A stretch of DNA of 64,000 bases from JACKHO01 sp041398745 (GTDB lineage Bacteria; Planctomycetota; Planctomycetia; Planctomycetales; Planctomycetaceae), in contig JAWKUB010000010.1 in assembly GCA_041398745.1 (NCBI GenBank), positions 186,001 to 250,000 on the forward strand. The letters are read 5' to 3'. This document shows, piece by piece, positions 8,378 to 17,608 of this stretch. The stretch's first letter is position 1; each line of letters opens with the position of its first letter. The position numbers and the translations under genes are program-made. Below the pieces are notes generated by a model that saw only the letters and a program-made list of their open reading frames with translations, did no database searches and was not told where the DNA came from.

Positions 8378-9769
8378 ATGAACAGTTCAAACTCCGCAAA
8401 TTCCCGACGCGAAGTCCTGCGTTCTCTCGTGGGTGGGTCATTGTTGATGCCAGGACTTCTTTCCGAGTTACTCGCAGCCCCGGAGCAGACTTCTGAGAAT
8501 CCACTTGCCCCAAAACAGCCACACTTTCCAGCCAAAGCCAAGCGAGTCATTTTCGTTTTCTCCAACGGCGGCGTGTCCCACATGGACACCTTTGACTACA
8601 AGCCGGAACTGTTCAAAGCAGACGGAAAGAAGACCGGTGCTGGCGGTGGGCTGTCGAACCAGGAGCGCAGGCTCCTCAAACCGCTTTGGGACTTTAAACC
8701 AGGTGGGGCTTGCGGCACGCTCGTCAGCGATTTGTTTCCAAATCTCCGTGAGCTGATGGATGACATCTGCCTGGTCAAATCGCTCAACGGGAACGACAAC
8801 GAGCATTACAACGCCACTCTCGGCATGCACACCGGGTCGTTCTTCTTCTCGCGACCAAGCATTGGTTCGTGGGTCAGCTACGGTCTGGGCACGGTTAACC
8901 AGAACCTCCCGTCGTTCATCGCACTTGCACCACAAATGCCTTACGCCGGGACGCAAATCTTCAACAACGACTTTTTGCCGGCCTATCATCAGGGGGTGAG
9001 AGTCATTGGCGGTGCGGAACCAATCCCTAACCTCAAACGGCGTTCCACTGAGAAAGGGCTGCAAGAGTTGGAGCTGGGACTGGCGGACGTCCTCAACTCG
9101 CGTCATCTGGCGGCTCATGCCAATGACTCCGAACTCTCCGCCCGTATCCGAAGCTTCGAAACGGCGTTTCACATGCAGTCCGATGCTCCCGAAGCATTCG
9201 ACGTCAACGCCGAAGACGATAGAACTCTCGCACTGTACGGACTTAAACGGGGCCAGAGTGAAGGATTCGGCTGGCAGTGCCTTGTTGCCCGACGGTTGGC
9301 GGAACGTGGCGTGCGTTTCATCGAACTGGTCGACGGCAGCAGCAGCCACAATTGGGACCAGCACGGCAACATGGCTGAACATGCCGACCATGCGAAGGTC
9401 ATCGACCAGCCGCTCGCCGGGCTCATCCGAGATTTGAAAGATCGCGGCATGCTCGACGAAACGCTCGTCGTCTGGACGACTGAGTTTGGTCGCACACCGG
9501 GCGTCGATGGCGATAAAGGTCGGGGACATCATAGCGCCTGCTTCTCTTCGTGGATGGCGGGTGGTGGCACGAAAGGCGGCGTCAGCTATGGGGAGACCGA
9601 CGAGCTTGCTGCCACGGTGGCCGAAAACGGTGTGCATGTCCACGACTTTCACGCGACAATCCTGCACTTGCTGGGAATCGACCACGAACGGCTCACCTAC
9701 CGCCACGCCGGACGTGATTATCGACTCACCGACGTTCACGGGCGAGTTGTGCGAGACCTCATCAGCTAG
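8378..9769 (+). CDS. DUF1501 family exported protein
   Basis: DUF1501 proteins are sulfatase-fold relatives of unknown activity that accompany PSCyt1-DUF1553 proteins. Recognisable features are the twin-arginine-type leader (NSRREVLRSLVGGSLLMPGL), the RVIFVFSNGGVSHMDTFDYKP segment, the HYNATLGMHTGSF and IGSWVSYGLGT blocks, the LVARRLAERGVRFIEL block and the C-terminal TTEFGRTPG, GRGHH and HATILHLLGIDHERLTY blocks. The length is typical. The ATG is preceded by GAGAG 10 bases upstream. It belongs with the cytochrome-like gene upstream; the transposase unit now separates them, so transcription may depend on read-through or on a promoter in the repeat. Confidence 0.9.
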   Translation: MNSSNSANSRREVLRSLVGGSLLMPGLLSELLAAPEQTSENPLAPKQPHFPAKAKRVIFVFSNGGVSHMDTFDYKPELFKADGKKTGAGGGLSNQERRLLKPLWDFKPGGACGTLVSDLFPNLRELMDDICLVKSLNGNDNEHYNATLGMHTGSFFFSRPSIGSWVSYGLGTVNQNLPSFIALAPQMPYAGTQIFNNDFLPAYHQGVRVIGGAEPIPNLKRRSTEKGLQELELGLADVLNSRHLAAHANDSELSARIRSFETAFHMQSDAPEAFDVNAEDDRTLALYGLKRGQSEGFGWQCLVARRLAERGVRFIELVDGSSSHNWDQHGNMAEHADHAKVIDQPLAGLIRDLKDRGMLDETLVVWTTEFGRTPGVDGDKGRGHHSACFSSWMAGGGTKGGVSYGETDELAATVAENGVHVHDFHATILHLLGIDHERLTYRHAGRDYRLTDVHGRVVRDLIS

Positions 9770-9802
9770 ATGCTGTTACAAGACCTCTCTCAGGGTGATT
9801 TA

Positions 9803-10146
9803 CTGCTAGGAAAAACACAGACAGGGGTGCATCCGATGAATGGTGGCAGGTTGTCGGAATCCTTCACCCTCCCGCCGGCGAAGCCGAAAACGGGAGGGGC
9901 GAATCGAGTTTGCGAGATTCGGGGAGGGCAATTCGCGTGTCACCCTTGAATCTTGCCTTACAGGCAGTTCTGTGTCCACTTTGCATTCGCCCCTCCCCTC
10001 GCTCCGCTCGACCCTCCCCGGCGGGGAGGGTGAATTCCTGTTCCTCAAGCGATTGCCGAGAGCTGTCCAAGTGACTGAGCGAGAAGCACCGCCACCATCT
10101 ATCGGATGCACCCCACAGACAGGAATGTCCGTGCCACCGGGTTCTG
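9803..10146. repeat. Nested inverted-repeat region with two family A cores and a GC-rich palindrome
   Basis: The outer arms, GGGGTGCATCCGATGAATGG (from 9824) and its reverse complement (10091-10114, two mismatches over 24 bases), are each joined to a family A core (GGAAAAACACAGACAGG near 9809 and CACAGACAGGAATGTCCGTG near 10114). Inside are inner arms TTCACCCTCCCGCCGG (9863) and CCGGCGGGGAGGGTGAA (10018). The left part also holds a small hairpin, CCCTCCCG...CGGGAGGG. Open reading frames across this region follow the repeat and are not genes. Confidence 0.75.
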
Positions 10147-10331
10147 AATTGGCCTTCATTCAGTATGATGTGGAAACGGAAATCACGCTGCAGGTTACGG
10201 CAGAATCCGATCTCTATAAGGCATATCCGACGTACAAAACGTTTTGGACGTGAGAAATCATCGGTGGCCCGAGGATTCATTCCTATCAATTGGTTCCGCC
10301 ACTGGACGACTCTCGGAAAGAGAACTTTCAA

Positions 10332-12971
10332 ATGACCAAATGCATTTTCGGCGGACTGGTGATCCTGGTTCTCAGCGCGTCAGCTTTCGCAGAGTCGGTG
10401 CGACTGCCAGTCGTTCAGGACAACTCCATTGTCATGGTGGACGGGGAGTGGTCGGTAAACGCTGGATCGAGTGGACGCATCCGGATCAAGGGGAACCAGC
10501 ACATCGTCGCGATGAGCTTTGACCTCTCCTCTATTCGAGGAAAGAAGGTCAAACGGGCCGAACTGGTCTGCCATGTCGCTGTCGAGACAATTTCAGGCGT
10601 CACCATTTCCACAATTGCGACTCCTTGGGACGAGATGACCTCGACCGGACTGACGGCGGGAATCAATGGTGTCGATGGCTGGGGTTATCCTGGTGCCAGA
10701 TTTCCTGCGGTCGCTGGTGGGAATGCTTTCACGCTGGTGCATCAAACCACGTCCGAACCGCAGGATGGTACCTACCACTGGGAGGTACCTGCCGACATGG
10801 TGCATGCCATGGCAACAAATGCTGCCTTCGGACTCGCGATTCATGAACACGACGCCGACTATGGACGCAACCCGACCATCTTTTCGCGAGAACAGTCAAG
10901 TAAGCAGCCATATCTAATCGTCGAAATCGATGACCGTCCGGACGCTGCTCCGCTGCCACCGACCGAGTTGAAACTGATCCCAGTCGATAGCCACTCAGCT
11001 CGGCTGACCCTCAAATCCCCTGCGGAGGGCTTCGCGTACGAAGTCTCCATAGATGGTCAGCCGCTCGGGAGACACAACATCCCTCTGGTCAGTCCGGCAT
11101 CCATGCAGACGATTCACCTGCGCGATCTCTCCGAGAGTGTAACCAGGCCAGGAACGCATCAGGTTCAGGTCATCACGCTCAATCGAACTGGACGGCGGTC
11201 GAAACCTGCTTCTGTTCAGGGGGAACTATTCAAGATCGAAGCACTTCACTTCCCGCAGGTCAATCAGCAACCCGCCAGAAGGCCAACGATCGCAGACGTG
11301 TCGATCATCCCCGTGACGGACAAATATGATCGGAGCGGCCAGCCCGTGGGCGCTCTCCCGGAAGATTATCGCACGCATAATTCTGTGTTCGATGGCCAAC
11401 GAATTCGATTGACCGCCGCTGCAGGTGAAGTGCTCGGCTTCCAAGTGCTTCTGCGCGGTACGAAGGATGTGGCCGTCCGGTGTCAGCTTGAGCGTCTCAA
11501 CTGGCGGGTGGACTTGTTTCAAGCGGTTTACGTCCCTGCAAAAGGACGGCAGGTTCCTGATCCGCTGCTGCCGTTGCCGGAGACAATTCGCTTGGAGCGC
11601 AAAACGGATGAGGCAGTCTTTGTGGACCTCTACGTTCCGTTCGATGCCGCGCCGGGAGACTACAGCGGAAAGCTGACCGTCTCCGATGGTCGCGAGGTTC
11701 CAATCGCATTAACGGTGTTGCCTGTCCAGTTGCCTCGGAAGGCTTCGTTTCTGTGTGAAATGAACGGCTACGGTTTGCCTGACCATGTCGATGAGTTCTA
11801 CGCGCTGCAGCAGGAAGCGTATGACCATCGTGTGCATGCCAACATCCTGCACTACTCGCATCACACCGCAGCTCCGGGAGCTCGCAAGACGAACCTCGAC
11901 ATGCGGCTGCGATCCGGCCGTCGAATGGACAACAAACGGTACGATGCTGTGGAACCAGGGGCGAAACAGGCCTTTTGGGACGACTTCACCGAAGCATTCG
12001 GCCCGTATCTCGATGGTTCGTACTTTCAGGATGGGCACCGTGGCCCGATTCCGGCACCGGGGTTCTATCTGACCTTTCACGAAAGCTGGCCGCTGAACTG
12101 CCGAGCCTACTTCAACGGCAATCCCGACGCGTATCGCGCGTTCGCTGACAAGCCGGTCTATGCCGAGACCTACGTCAACGTGTTGACCGACTTCGCCCGC
12201 CTCGCGAAAGATCAGGGCTGGACCGACACAGGGTTCCAGGTGTACTTCAACAACAAGGGATCGCTCCATGAGCAGACAAAGGCACCTTGGATTCTCGATG
12301 AGCCGGCGGCCTACTGGGACTATCGCGCCTTGCAATACTACGGAGAGTTGACAGACCGTGGTCGCCAGGAGACTGACGACATGCATATCGACTACCGGAT
12401 TGACATCTCCCGACCGGAGTACTGCCGGGGCCAACTTTCCGGACGTAGCGACCTGTGGGTTGTCTCGTCATCGGCCTTCCAGAATTACCGACGGCTTGTC
12501 ACCGACCGCATGGAGCAGGACGGACTCAAGGTCTGGGTCTATGGCACTTCCAATCCGGTTCATGAAAGCAACCGTCAGTTACAGGCGTGGGCGCTCGATG
12601 CCTGGCGACACGGTGCGACTGGTCTGGTTCCCTGGCAAACCGTCGACAAGTCGGGTCAGGCACTTCGGAAGGCCGATCAACTCGGGTTATTCATTTTCGA
12701 CAAGGATGCCCAGGGGAACACGGTGATTCGTCATTCATCCCGTTTGAAGGCGTACCGGGAAGCGGAGCAGCTTATTGAGTTGCTGGCACTCGTCCAGCAG
12801 CGCCAGGACTGGTCATCGAGCCAGATGCGGGCGTTCATCGATCACTACGTCACCTTGTCCGGTTCCGTCCGCCAGCAGAATGATGACGACGCGGGAACGG
12901 CGGAATATGATCGTCACGCACTACTGCAAGTTGACACACTCCGGCAAGCCGCGATTGAATTGTTGCAGTGA
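10332..12971 (+). CDS. Secreted DUF4091-like glycoside hydrolase-type protein with DNRLRE/CBM domain
   Basis: The signal peptide is MTKCIFGGLVILVLSASAFA. Residues of about 25-200 look like a DNRLRE/CBM-type beta-sandwich (WSVNAGSSGRIRIKGNQHIV, AMSFDLSSIRGKKVKRAEL, FSREQSSKQPYLIVEID). A fibronectin III-like segment follows, then a long catalytic-looking region with a TIM-barrel flavour (HVDEFYALQQEAYDHRVHAN, FYLTFHESWPLNCRAYFNGN, GFQVYFNNKG). The C terminus (ALDAWRHGATGLVPWQTVDK, then KAYREAEQLIELLAL) matches the end of DUF4091/GH123-like proteins. The ATG at 10332 is chosen because the signal peptide starts there; the frame is open from 10290. The substrate is unknown. It is the last gene of the cluster that starts near 2569, separated from the rest by the repeat region. 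Confidence 0.7.
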   Translation: MTKCIFGGLVILVLSASAFAESVRLPVVQDNSIVMVDGEWSVNAGSSGRIRIKGNQHIVAMSFDLSSIRGKKVKRAELVCHVAVETISGVTISTIATPWDEMTSTGLTAGINGVDGWGYPGARFPAVAGGNAFTLVHQTTSEPQDGTYHWEVPADMVHAMATNAAFGLAIHEHDADYGRNPTIFSREQSSKQPYLIVEIDDRPDAAPLPPTELKLIPVDSHSARLTLKSPAEGFAYEVSIDGQPLGRHNIPLVSPASMQTIHLRDLSESVTRPGTHQVQVITLNRTGRRSKPASVQGELFKIEALHFPQVNQQPARRPTIADVSIIPVTDKYDRSGQPVGALPEDYRTHNSVFDGQRIRLTAAAGEVLGFQVLLRGTKDVAVRCQLERLNWRVDLFQAVYVPAKGRQVPDPLLPLPETIRLERKTDEAVFVDLYVPFDAAPGDYSGKLTVSDGREVPIALTVLPVQLPRKASFLCEMNGYGLPDHVDEFYALQQEAYDHRVHANILHYSHHTAAPGARKTNLDMRLRSGRRMDNKRYDAVEPGAKQAFWDDFTEAFGPYLDGSYFQDGHRGPIPAPGFYLTFHESWPLNCRAYFNGNPDAYRAFADKPVYAETYVNVLTDFARLAKDQGWTDTGFQVYFNNKGSLHEQTKAPWILDEPAAYWDYRALQYYGELTDRGRQETDDMHIDYRIDISRPEYCRGQLSGRSDLWVVSSSAFQNYRRLVTDRMEQDGLKVWVYGTSNPVHESNRQLQAWALDAWRHGATGLVPWQTVDKSGQALRKADQLGLFIFDKDAQGNTVIRHSSRLKAYREAEQLIELLALVQQRQDWSSSQMRAFIDHYVTLSGSVRQQNDDDAGTAEYDRHALLQVDTLRQAAIELLQ

Positions 12972-13027
12972 GCGATGATCAATTCACGAACCACGTTTGG
13001 GCCAAGCGGTCCTGCTTGAAGTACTTA

Positions 13028-14286
13028 GTCGAACCTGAAAGAGTCTTGGAGTTGATCATCAGTGGTGACATTCGCTTGGTCGTGCGGGTGATGCGGGCTG
13101 TTCAGCCGAATGGGAGGGGTGTTTGGCGGCGGAAAGGTTGTCGCTGGGGTGCGCTGAACGTCCGCTTCAGCCAGAACATCAGCGCGTGCGCGATGGCGCG
13201 GAGGAGGTTCAGCAAATTCGAACCGGTTGCCGCCAGGGTTGCGTTCAGGGCATCGCCAATGAGAACTTTCAGGAAGCAGCGCCCCATGCGGTGGTCGCTT
13301 TTCAGATGACCAATCTTCGGTTCGACCGCACTGCGACGTTTGCGTCGGGGCTTTTGAGTACGTGTCAGATCTTTGCGACTCATTCCGGAGCGGTGAATGG
13401 TCGCCTCACCATCGTAATCATGACCCCGATAGCCCTTGTCGACGAAGGCGTCAGTCACACCGACTTCCGTGCTGGCTGCGACGGTACAAATCGCTTGGGA
13501 TAGTGTATGGCCATCGTACGGGTTGTCTTCGCACAGTTCGATACCCACGATCCAGTTGTGGCGGTTTGTTGTCGCCACGGAAACTTTCTGGCCAAACTCA
13601 TAACGTTTATGAGCTTTCCCTTTGCCGATGCACCGCACCTCAGGCTCGTGCAGGCTGTAAAGCTTGTGTTTGTCCGAGCGTTCCTGAGCATGCAACCGCT
13701 CGCACAATTTCAGCAGCGTCTCCAACTCGGAATCAGGCGTGGAGACCTTGCGACGCATGTCGCGCACCAGGCGGCCCAGGTACGTGCGTTGTTTCTTCAA
13801 TGATCTGTGCATTCGCTTGAACTGTTTCGCATGAGCATATCGTCCCACGCGAATCGACTCTTTCTTCGAGACACATACGTACGACTGCCGCAGGTTCACA
13901 GCGCGTGCTTTCGCAGCGGCAGCCAGCTTGGTGATCGCTTTGTGGTACAACTTCGAATCGGTCGGATGTGTGATGTGCTTCTCGCGCACGGCCACGGCAA
14001 TCGTCTCTTGAAGCAGCAGCGACAACTTTTCAGTACCGACCCGCTGTCGCCACTTGGTCATTGACGTAGGATGAATCGGTACCTCATGCTGCATCGTTTC
14101 GTAGCCACAGAATGCCTGCCAGCAGGGATTCTCCACCCACCGTTCCAACAACGATTCATCCGACTCGTTGAACGTGTGCTCGAGGTTGAGCCCTACGGCG
14201 AACCACACCAACCTGGCATTCCCACCATCAGCCGAATCGCCTTAGCAGGGCCTCCCATGTCCTCGGAGTAGCAGTCGGCGAACGCC
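13028..14286 (-). mobile_element. IS5-family element, copy 1, truncated at its 5' end
   Basis: Compared with the copy at 22669-24170, this copy keeps the 3' terminal inverted repeat (GTCGAACCTGAAAGAGTCTT at its left edge on this strand) and everything up to the base matching 22913. The first 244 bases are missing. At 14286 the homology stops abruptly and the decayed surface-protein gene begins. The truncated element therefore cannot move by itself. Confidence 0.85.
13102..14211 (-). pseudogene. IS5-family transposase, downstream reading frame only (copy 1)
   Basis: The long frame carries most of a DDE transposase: ESDESLLERWVENP, the block HEPEVRCIGKGKAHKRYEFG, the first Asp in ELCEDNPYDGHTL, the second in DAFVDKGYRGHD, and Glu in SAVEPKIGHLKSDHRMGR. 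The N-terminal part (the LMVGL block) is in another frame upstream and is cut off at 14286, so no complete transposase can be made. It is nearly identical to the second copy except for a cluster of changes in the block after DGHTL (SQAICTVAASTEVG here, ARTICSIEFNTGVN there). Confidence 0.85.
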
Positions 14287-16763
14287 TGGCGTACAGCACC
14301 GCTGATCCAACGTTTCTGCCGGCCGATACGCTGGACCTGGACGGCGACAATGACACCACCGAGCCCATTCCGTTCGACGGACGCGGAGCAGGATTCGACC
14401 GAGTTGTTCTAGGATTCGCTGACTTGGGGTCGTACGAGCTTTCAGAGGCGGGAATGAGCTTTCTTGTGGTGCAAATTGACCTCGCTTCAATTAGCGAGGC
14501 AGGGGGGCGTGAGCAACGCAACCGTCACACGCGGCGGTTCAACCGATGGGGACTTGGTCGTCACGCTCACGAGTGGTGATGCGTGTGAAGCATCAGTCCC
14601 AATGACTGTCACCATTCTCGACGGCAATGCGTCGGCCAGTTTCGACGTTACCGGCATCCCCGACAGCCTGTTCGATGGCACTGAAACAGTGACGATTGTC
14701 GCCAGCGCCGCCGACTTTGACAGTGGTTCCGACACAATCGACGTCACCAACGTCGATCTGCCCCCCCCGACACCACCACACCAGCGAACGTCAACCTACT
14801 GTCGAACGGCAGCCTGATTATTGGTGCCGCTGGAACGGTGAATAACAATTTGCATATCACCTTTGACAGCAACACGCGTCACTAGCTTCTGGAGGACATT
14901 ATTCCATTGAATCCGCTGGGAGGCCTTGTTGGCAACGACCTGAATCCGGCGGCCAACATCATTGAATTTGATCCGACGGCGGTGGGGACGTTCAACAACA
15001 TCAATGTCAACCTGAATCTCGGTGACGACACGGTCACCATCAACAGTCTCCGCGAGGGTGGTCCCGAAGGACTGGACATTCGCAACGACGCGAATGAAGG
15101 AGACGACACCATTCATATTGCTGGTCCAATTGTCGACGCAGGCCGACAACTCCTGCTGCGAAGTGAGCACATCACTCTGGCGAATCAAATCTCGACGCAG
15201 AATCCGACCGTACGCCTGGAAGGGGATGTTACACTCACCAGCAATTCGGAAATCAACGCTGGCACAGGAGCTGTCATAGCCAGCGACACAATCGATGGAG
15301 CATACGACCTGACCGTAACCGGCGGACTGGTGCAATTCGACGGGGACATTGGCAGCACCGCTCCACTGACTGACTTGACGGCCGCCTGCAATATTGTGTG
15401 AACACAAAACGCGACGGTGACGGGCGGCGACATCACGTTCAGCGCCAACAGTTTCATCCCGCAGGGAACGATTTCCGGTGATGGCAACCTGACCATTCGC
15501 CGCAACACTGCTGGTGACCAGAGAGTCAATGCGGCTGATTTGCGATTCATTCAGCCGGGATTCACTTCGGTGACCGTTGGTTCGAGCCTGACGACACCGT
15601 TGACGATCAATTCCGACGGCGACAACAACCTCGCCACTGGAAGCGTGAACGTTGGTGCTCCGCTGACATTAGTTGGTCAAACTCTCATCTTGGGAGATTC
15701 CATTCAACAAGATACGTATCCACTGGCACTGCGTGCAGAGAACAAGTTGCAGTTCACGAGCCACGGCGCACCAATTGGGACGGGCGACGTCCTCATCGAG
15801 AAACTGAATTCCGGCGGTACGTTGACCATCGTCGGCAACATGGGCGTGCCAGCAGGTCTCGCCCCGTGGGGATTGGACAACACCTCGTTGAGCGTCCCGG
15901 AGTCGATTGTCGACTTCACCGGTGGTGTGGGTAGTGGTTTCGCCAGTCTGACAGCCAGCGCCGGATCTCTCCGGTTCAATTCTCCCGGCGCCGTGACGGC
16001 TCAAGGGGACATTTCATTCACCGCAGATGAAATGCAGCTCAATGGCGGTGTGATCTCACAAACCGGCACAATTTCTCTGACAGGCGGTGTCGAGTTGACG
16101 GGCAATGTGTTGTTCAAAGTCGCCGCCGGCCAGAACTTGATTGTCGACGGCGGTGTCGCTGCGAATGGATACAACACCCTCGTGCGTGGTAACGGCGGTC
16201 CCGCCAACCAGGTGAGCTTCCTGGGCGATGTCGTTGGAGTCGGTTCCTTCCAAGTCGACTCTTCCGGCACCAGCACGGCCCACTCGGTTGCATTGGCTTG
16301 AATCTCGGCCAACAAGTTCATCGTGCGTGACAACGTCATTGAACTCTGCGGCGACATTACTTCGAATGTCAACGTGCAGCTTATCCGCCCAGTGACACTC
16401 AATGGTGATGTGCCTGTCACTTCAGGAAGCGATGCGACGTACTACACGCAGTTCACCAGTACCATTGATGGTGGCTACGACCTGGCCGTTAACTCCGGTG
16501 CCGGACGAGCTGTCTTCGCAGGTGCCACTCCAGTTGCCAACGTGCAAGTGACGTCATCGCCGAATAACTTCATTACTGGAAACATGACAACCCTCGGCAG
16601 CTTCACTTGGGACAACACTGGTGGAAAACTGACGCTGACGTCCGGCCGTACTGTTTCAGCTGGTGATGACATCAACATTCTTGCCGACGTATTCACGAAC
16701 CTCGGCGGACTTGTCGCCGGCGGAACCATCAACACGCCATGGTTGAAGGATCATTGGAGCTGA
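14287..16763 (+). pseudogene. Decayed large surface/adhesin-type repeat protein (choice-of-anchor, Calx-beta, filamentous repeats)
   Basis: Several frames read on into one another. The first piece contains LDLDGDNDTTEPIPFDGRG, a motif found before the anchor of planctomycete repeat proteins, and leads into a Calx-beta domain (IDLASISEAGG, then VTRGGSTDGDLVVTLTSGD and SASFDVTGIPDSLFDGTETV). A run of six G at 14503 and a C run near 14761 shift the frame. From about 14790 one frame continues through stop codons TAG 14883, TGA 15399 and TGA 16299, with repetitive beta-helix-like text (GGDITFSANSF, GGVISQTGTISLTGGVELTG). The 5' end is removed at the junction with the IS. All breaks are simple substitutions or homopolymer changes, as expected for a dead gene. 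It was probably a secreted giant protein. Confidence 0.8.
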
Positions 16764-17526
16764 CGTGTAAATCACGGAAGTCCCTGTGATTCTTTCGTCC
16801 TCGTGTACGAACTGGGCGTGCTCGGCTAGTTTGAAGTTTCTGACCTTCCTCTCCGCAACCTCAGTCAGCCTCCCAAGAACCGGTACGAGCCACCCATGTG
16901 GGGCTCTCTCGACGCCCCTCTGCCCAGTTTGTGCACGATTGAATGCATCAAGCCCCTGGCAAAATTCACGAAGCAATGTGATTTGTGGAAGTCCGCAATT
17001 GCCGATGGCCCGTATTTTTGCTGGGTTTTCAACGTCTTGTGACGTTCCACCTCAGGCCTAAGGAACTAAAGGGGTGCGTCTTTGGGGTGGAGACTATCGA
17101 CACCATCATTTGGCCGTAATATCCTTCATGATAGAGGCTTACGGCGTGACTTCAATTCGCGGAAGGACATTTCTAATCTGCTGTTGCCAATAATTCCGGA
17201 ACCGACACTAAGTCGCTAGTCTTGCGCAGGTCCTTGCTGCCAACATGCCAGCCGAGGAATGCCATCGTCAGCGCCGCCCGTGAGGGTTGGGAGTCTGCTG
17301 CTAACACTGCTACTTTTGCCGACAATGCTAAAAGCCCTTAAGGCTCCTGCATGCAATAGTTTGCGGGGAATTGCGATGTTGAAATCGGGCGCTTGGCATT
17401 TTTGCCATCGTTTAGTAAACTAGACTCTCTAAAGAGTACCTTTGCAGCAGACAATCTGTCAGTTCTCATTCTTAGTGGTGTAGGCCATTGACGGAGAAGT
17501 GGACACATTGGTATTCTTCCATATGT
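16764..17526. other. Non-coding region between the pseudogene and the DUF1559 gene
   Basis: No convincing gene on either strand. Short frames on the minus strand (about 16656-17050) have no recognisable motif and overlap the pseudogene. The last 150 bases are AT-richer and probably hold the promoter of the DUF1559 gene, though I could not pick out a clear -10/-35 pair. Confidence 0.4.
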
Positions 17527-17560
17527 GGCAAAGTGAAAGTCCATTTGAGTTCACTTTGCC
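17527..17560 (+). promoter_or_regulatory. Hairpin in the leader of the DUF1559 gene
   Basis: GGCAAAGTGAA and TTCACTTTGCC form a perfect 11-bp stem with a 12-base loop, ending 48 bases before the GTG start. A short T-run (GTTTTTG) follows at 17566. It could be a terminator for transcription coming from the left, or a leader structure in the mRNA of the pseudopilin gene. Confidence 0.5.
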
Positions 17561-17608
17561 TCATCGTTTTTGCCATCTCATTTTCCCTTATTCTTTTTGG
17601 AGAAACCC

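Noticed and set aside
8468..9739. A 423-residue open frame opposite the DUF1501 gene
   Set aside because: It is a shadow of the well-supported DUF1501 gene; no family resemblance and no plausible start signal.
9840..10253. An open frame of 137 residues and its antisense partner over the repeat region
   Set aside because: The frames follow inverted repeats (PSPSRRRSRKR and similar), and repeats of this type are non-coding elsewhere in the window.
12968..13309. A 113-residue frame starting at the end of the DUF4091-like gene
   Set aside because: Most of it is antisense to the IS5 transposase, and it has no ribosome site.
14883..16301. Possible recoding of TGA or TAG in the repeat-protein gene
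   Set aside because: Other genes in the window use TGA and TAG as ordinary stops, and the same gene also has homopolymer frameshifts and a lost 5' end, so decay is simpler.
16656..17061. Short minus- and plus-strand frames after the pseudogene
   Set aside because: No motif was recognised, and the frames overlap one another and the pseudogene end. I considered a group II intron piece but saw no domain V or reverse transcriptase.
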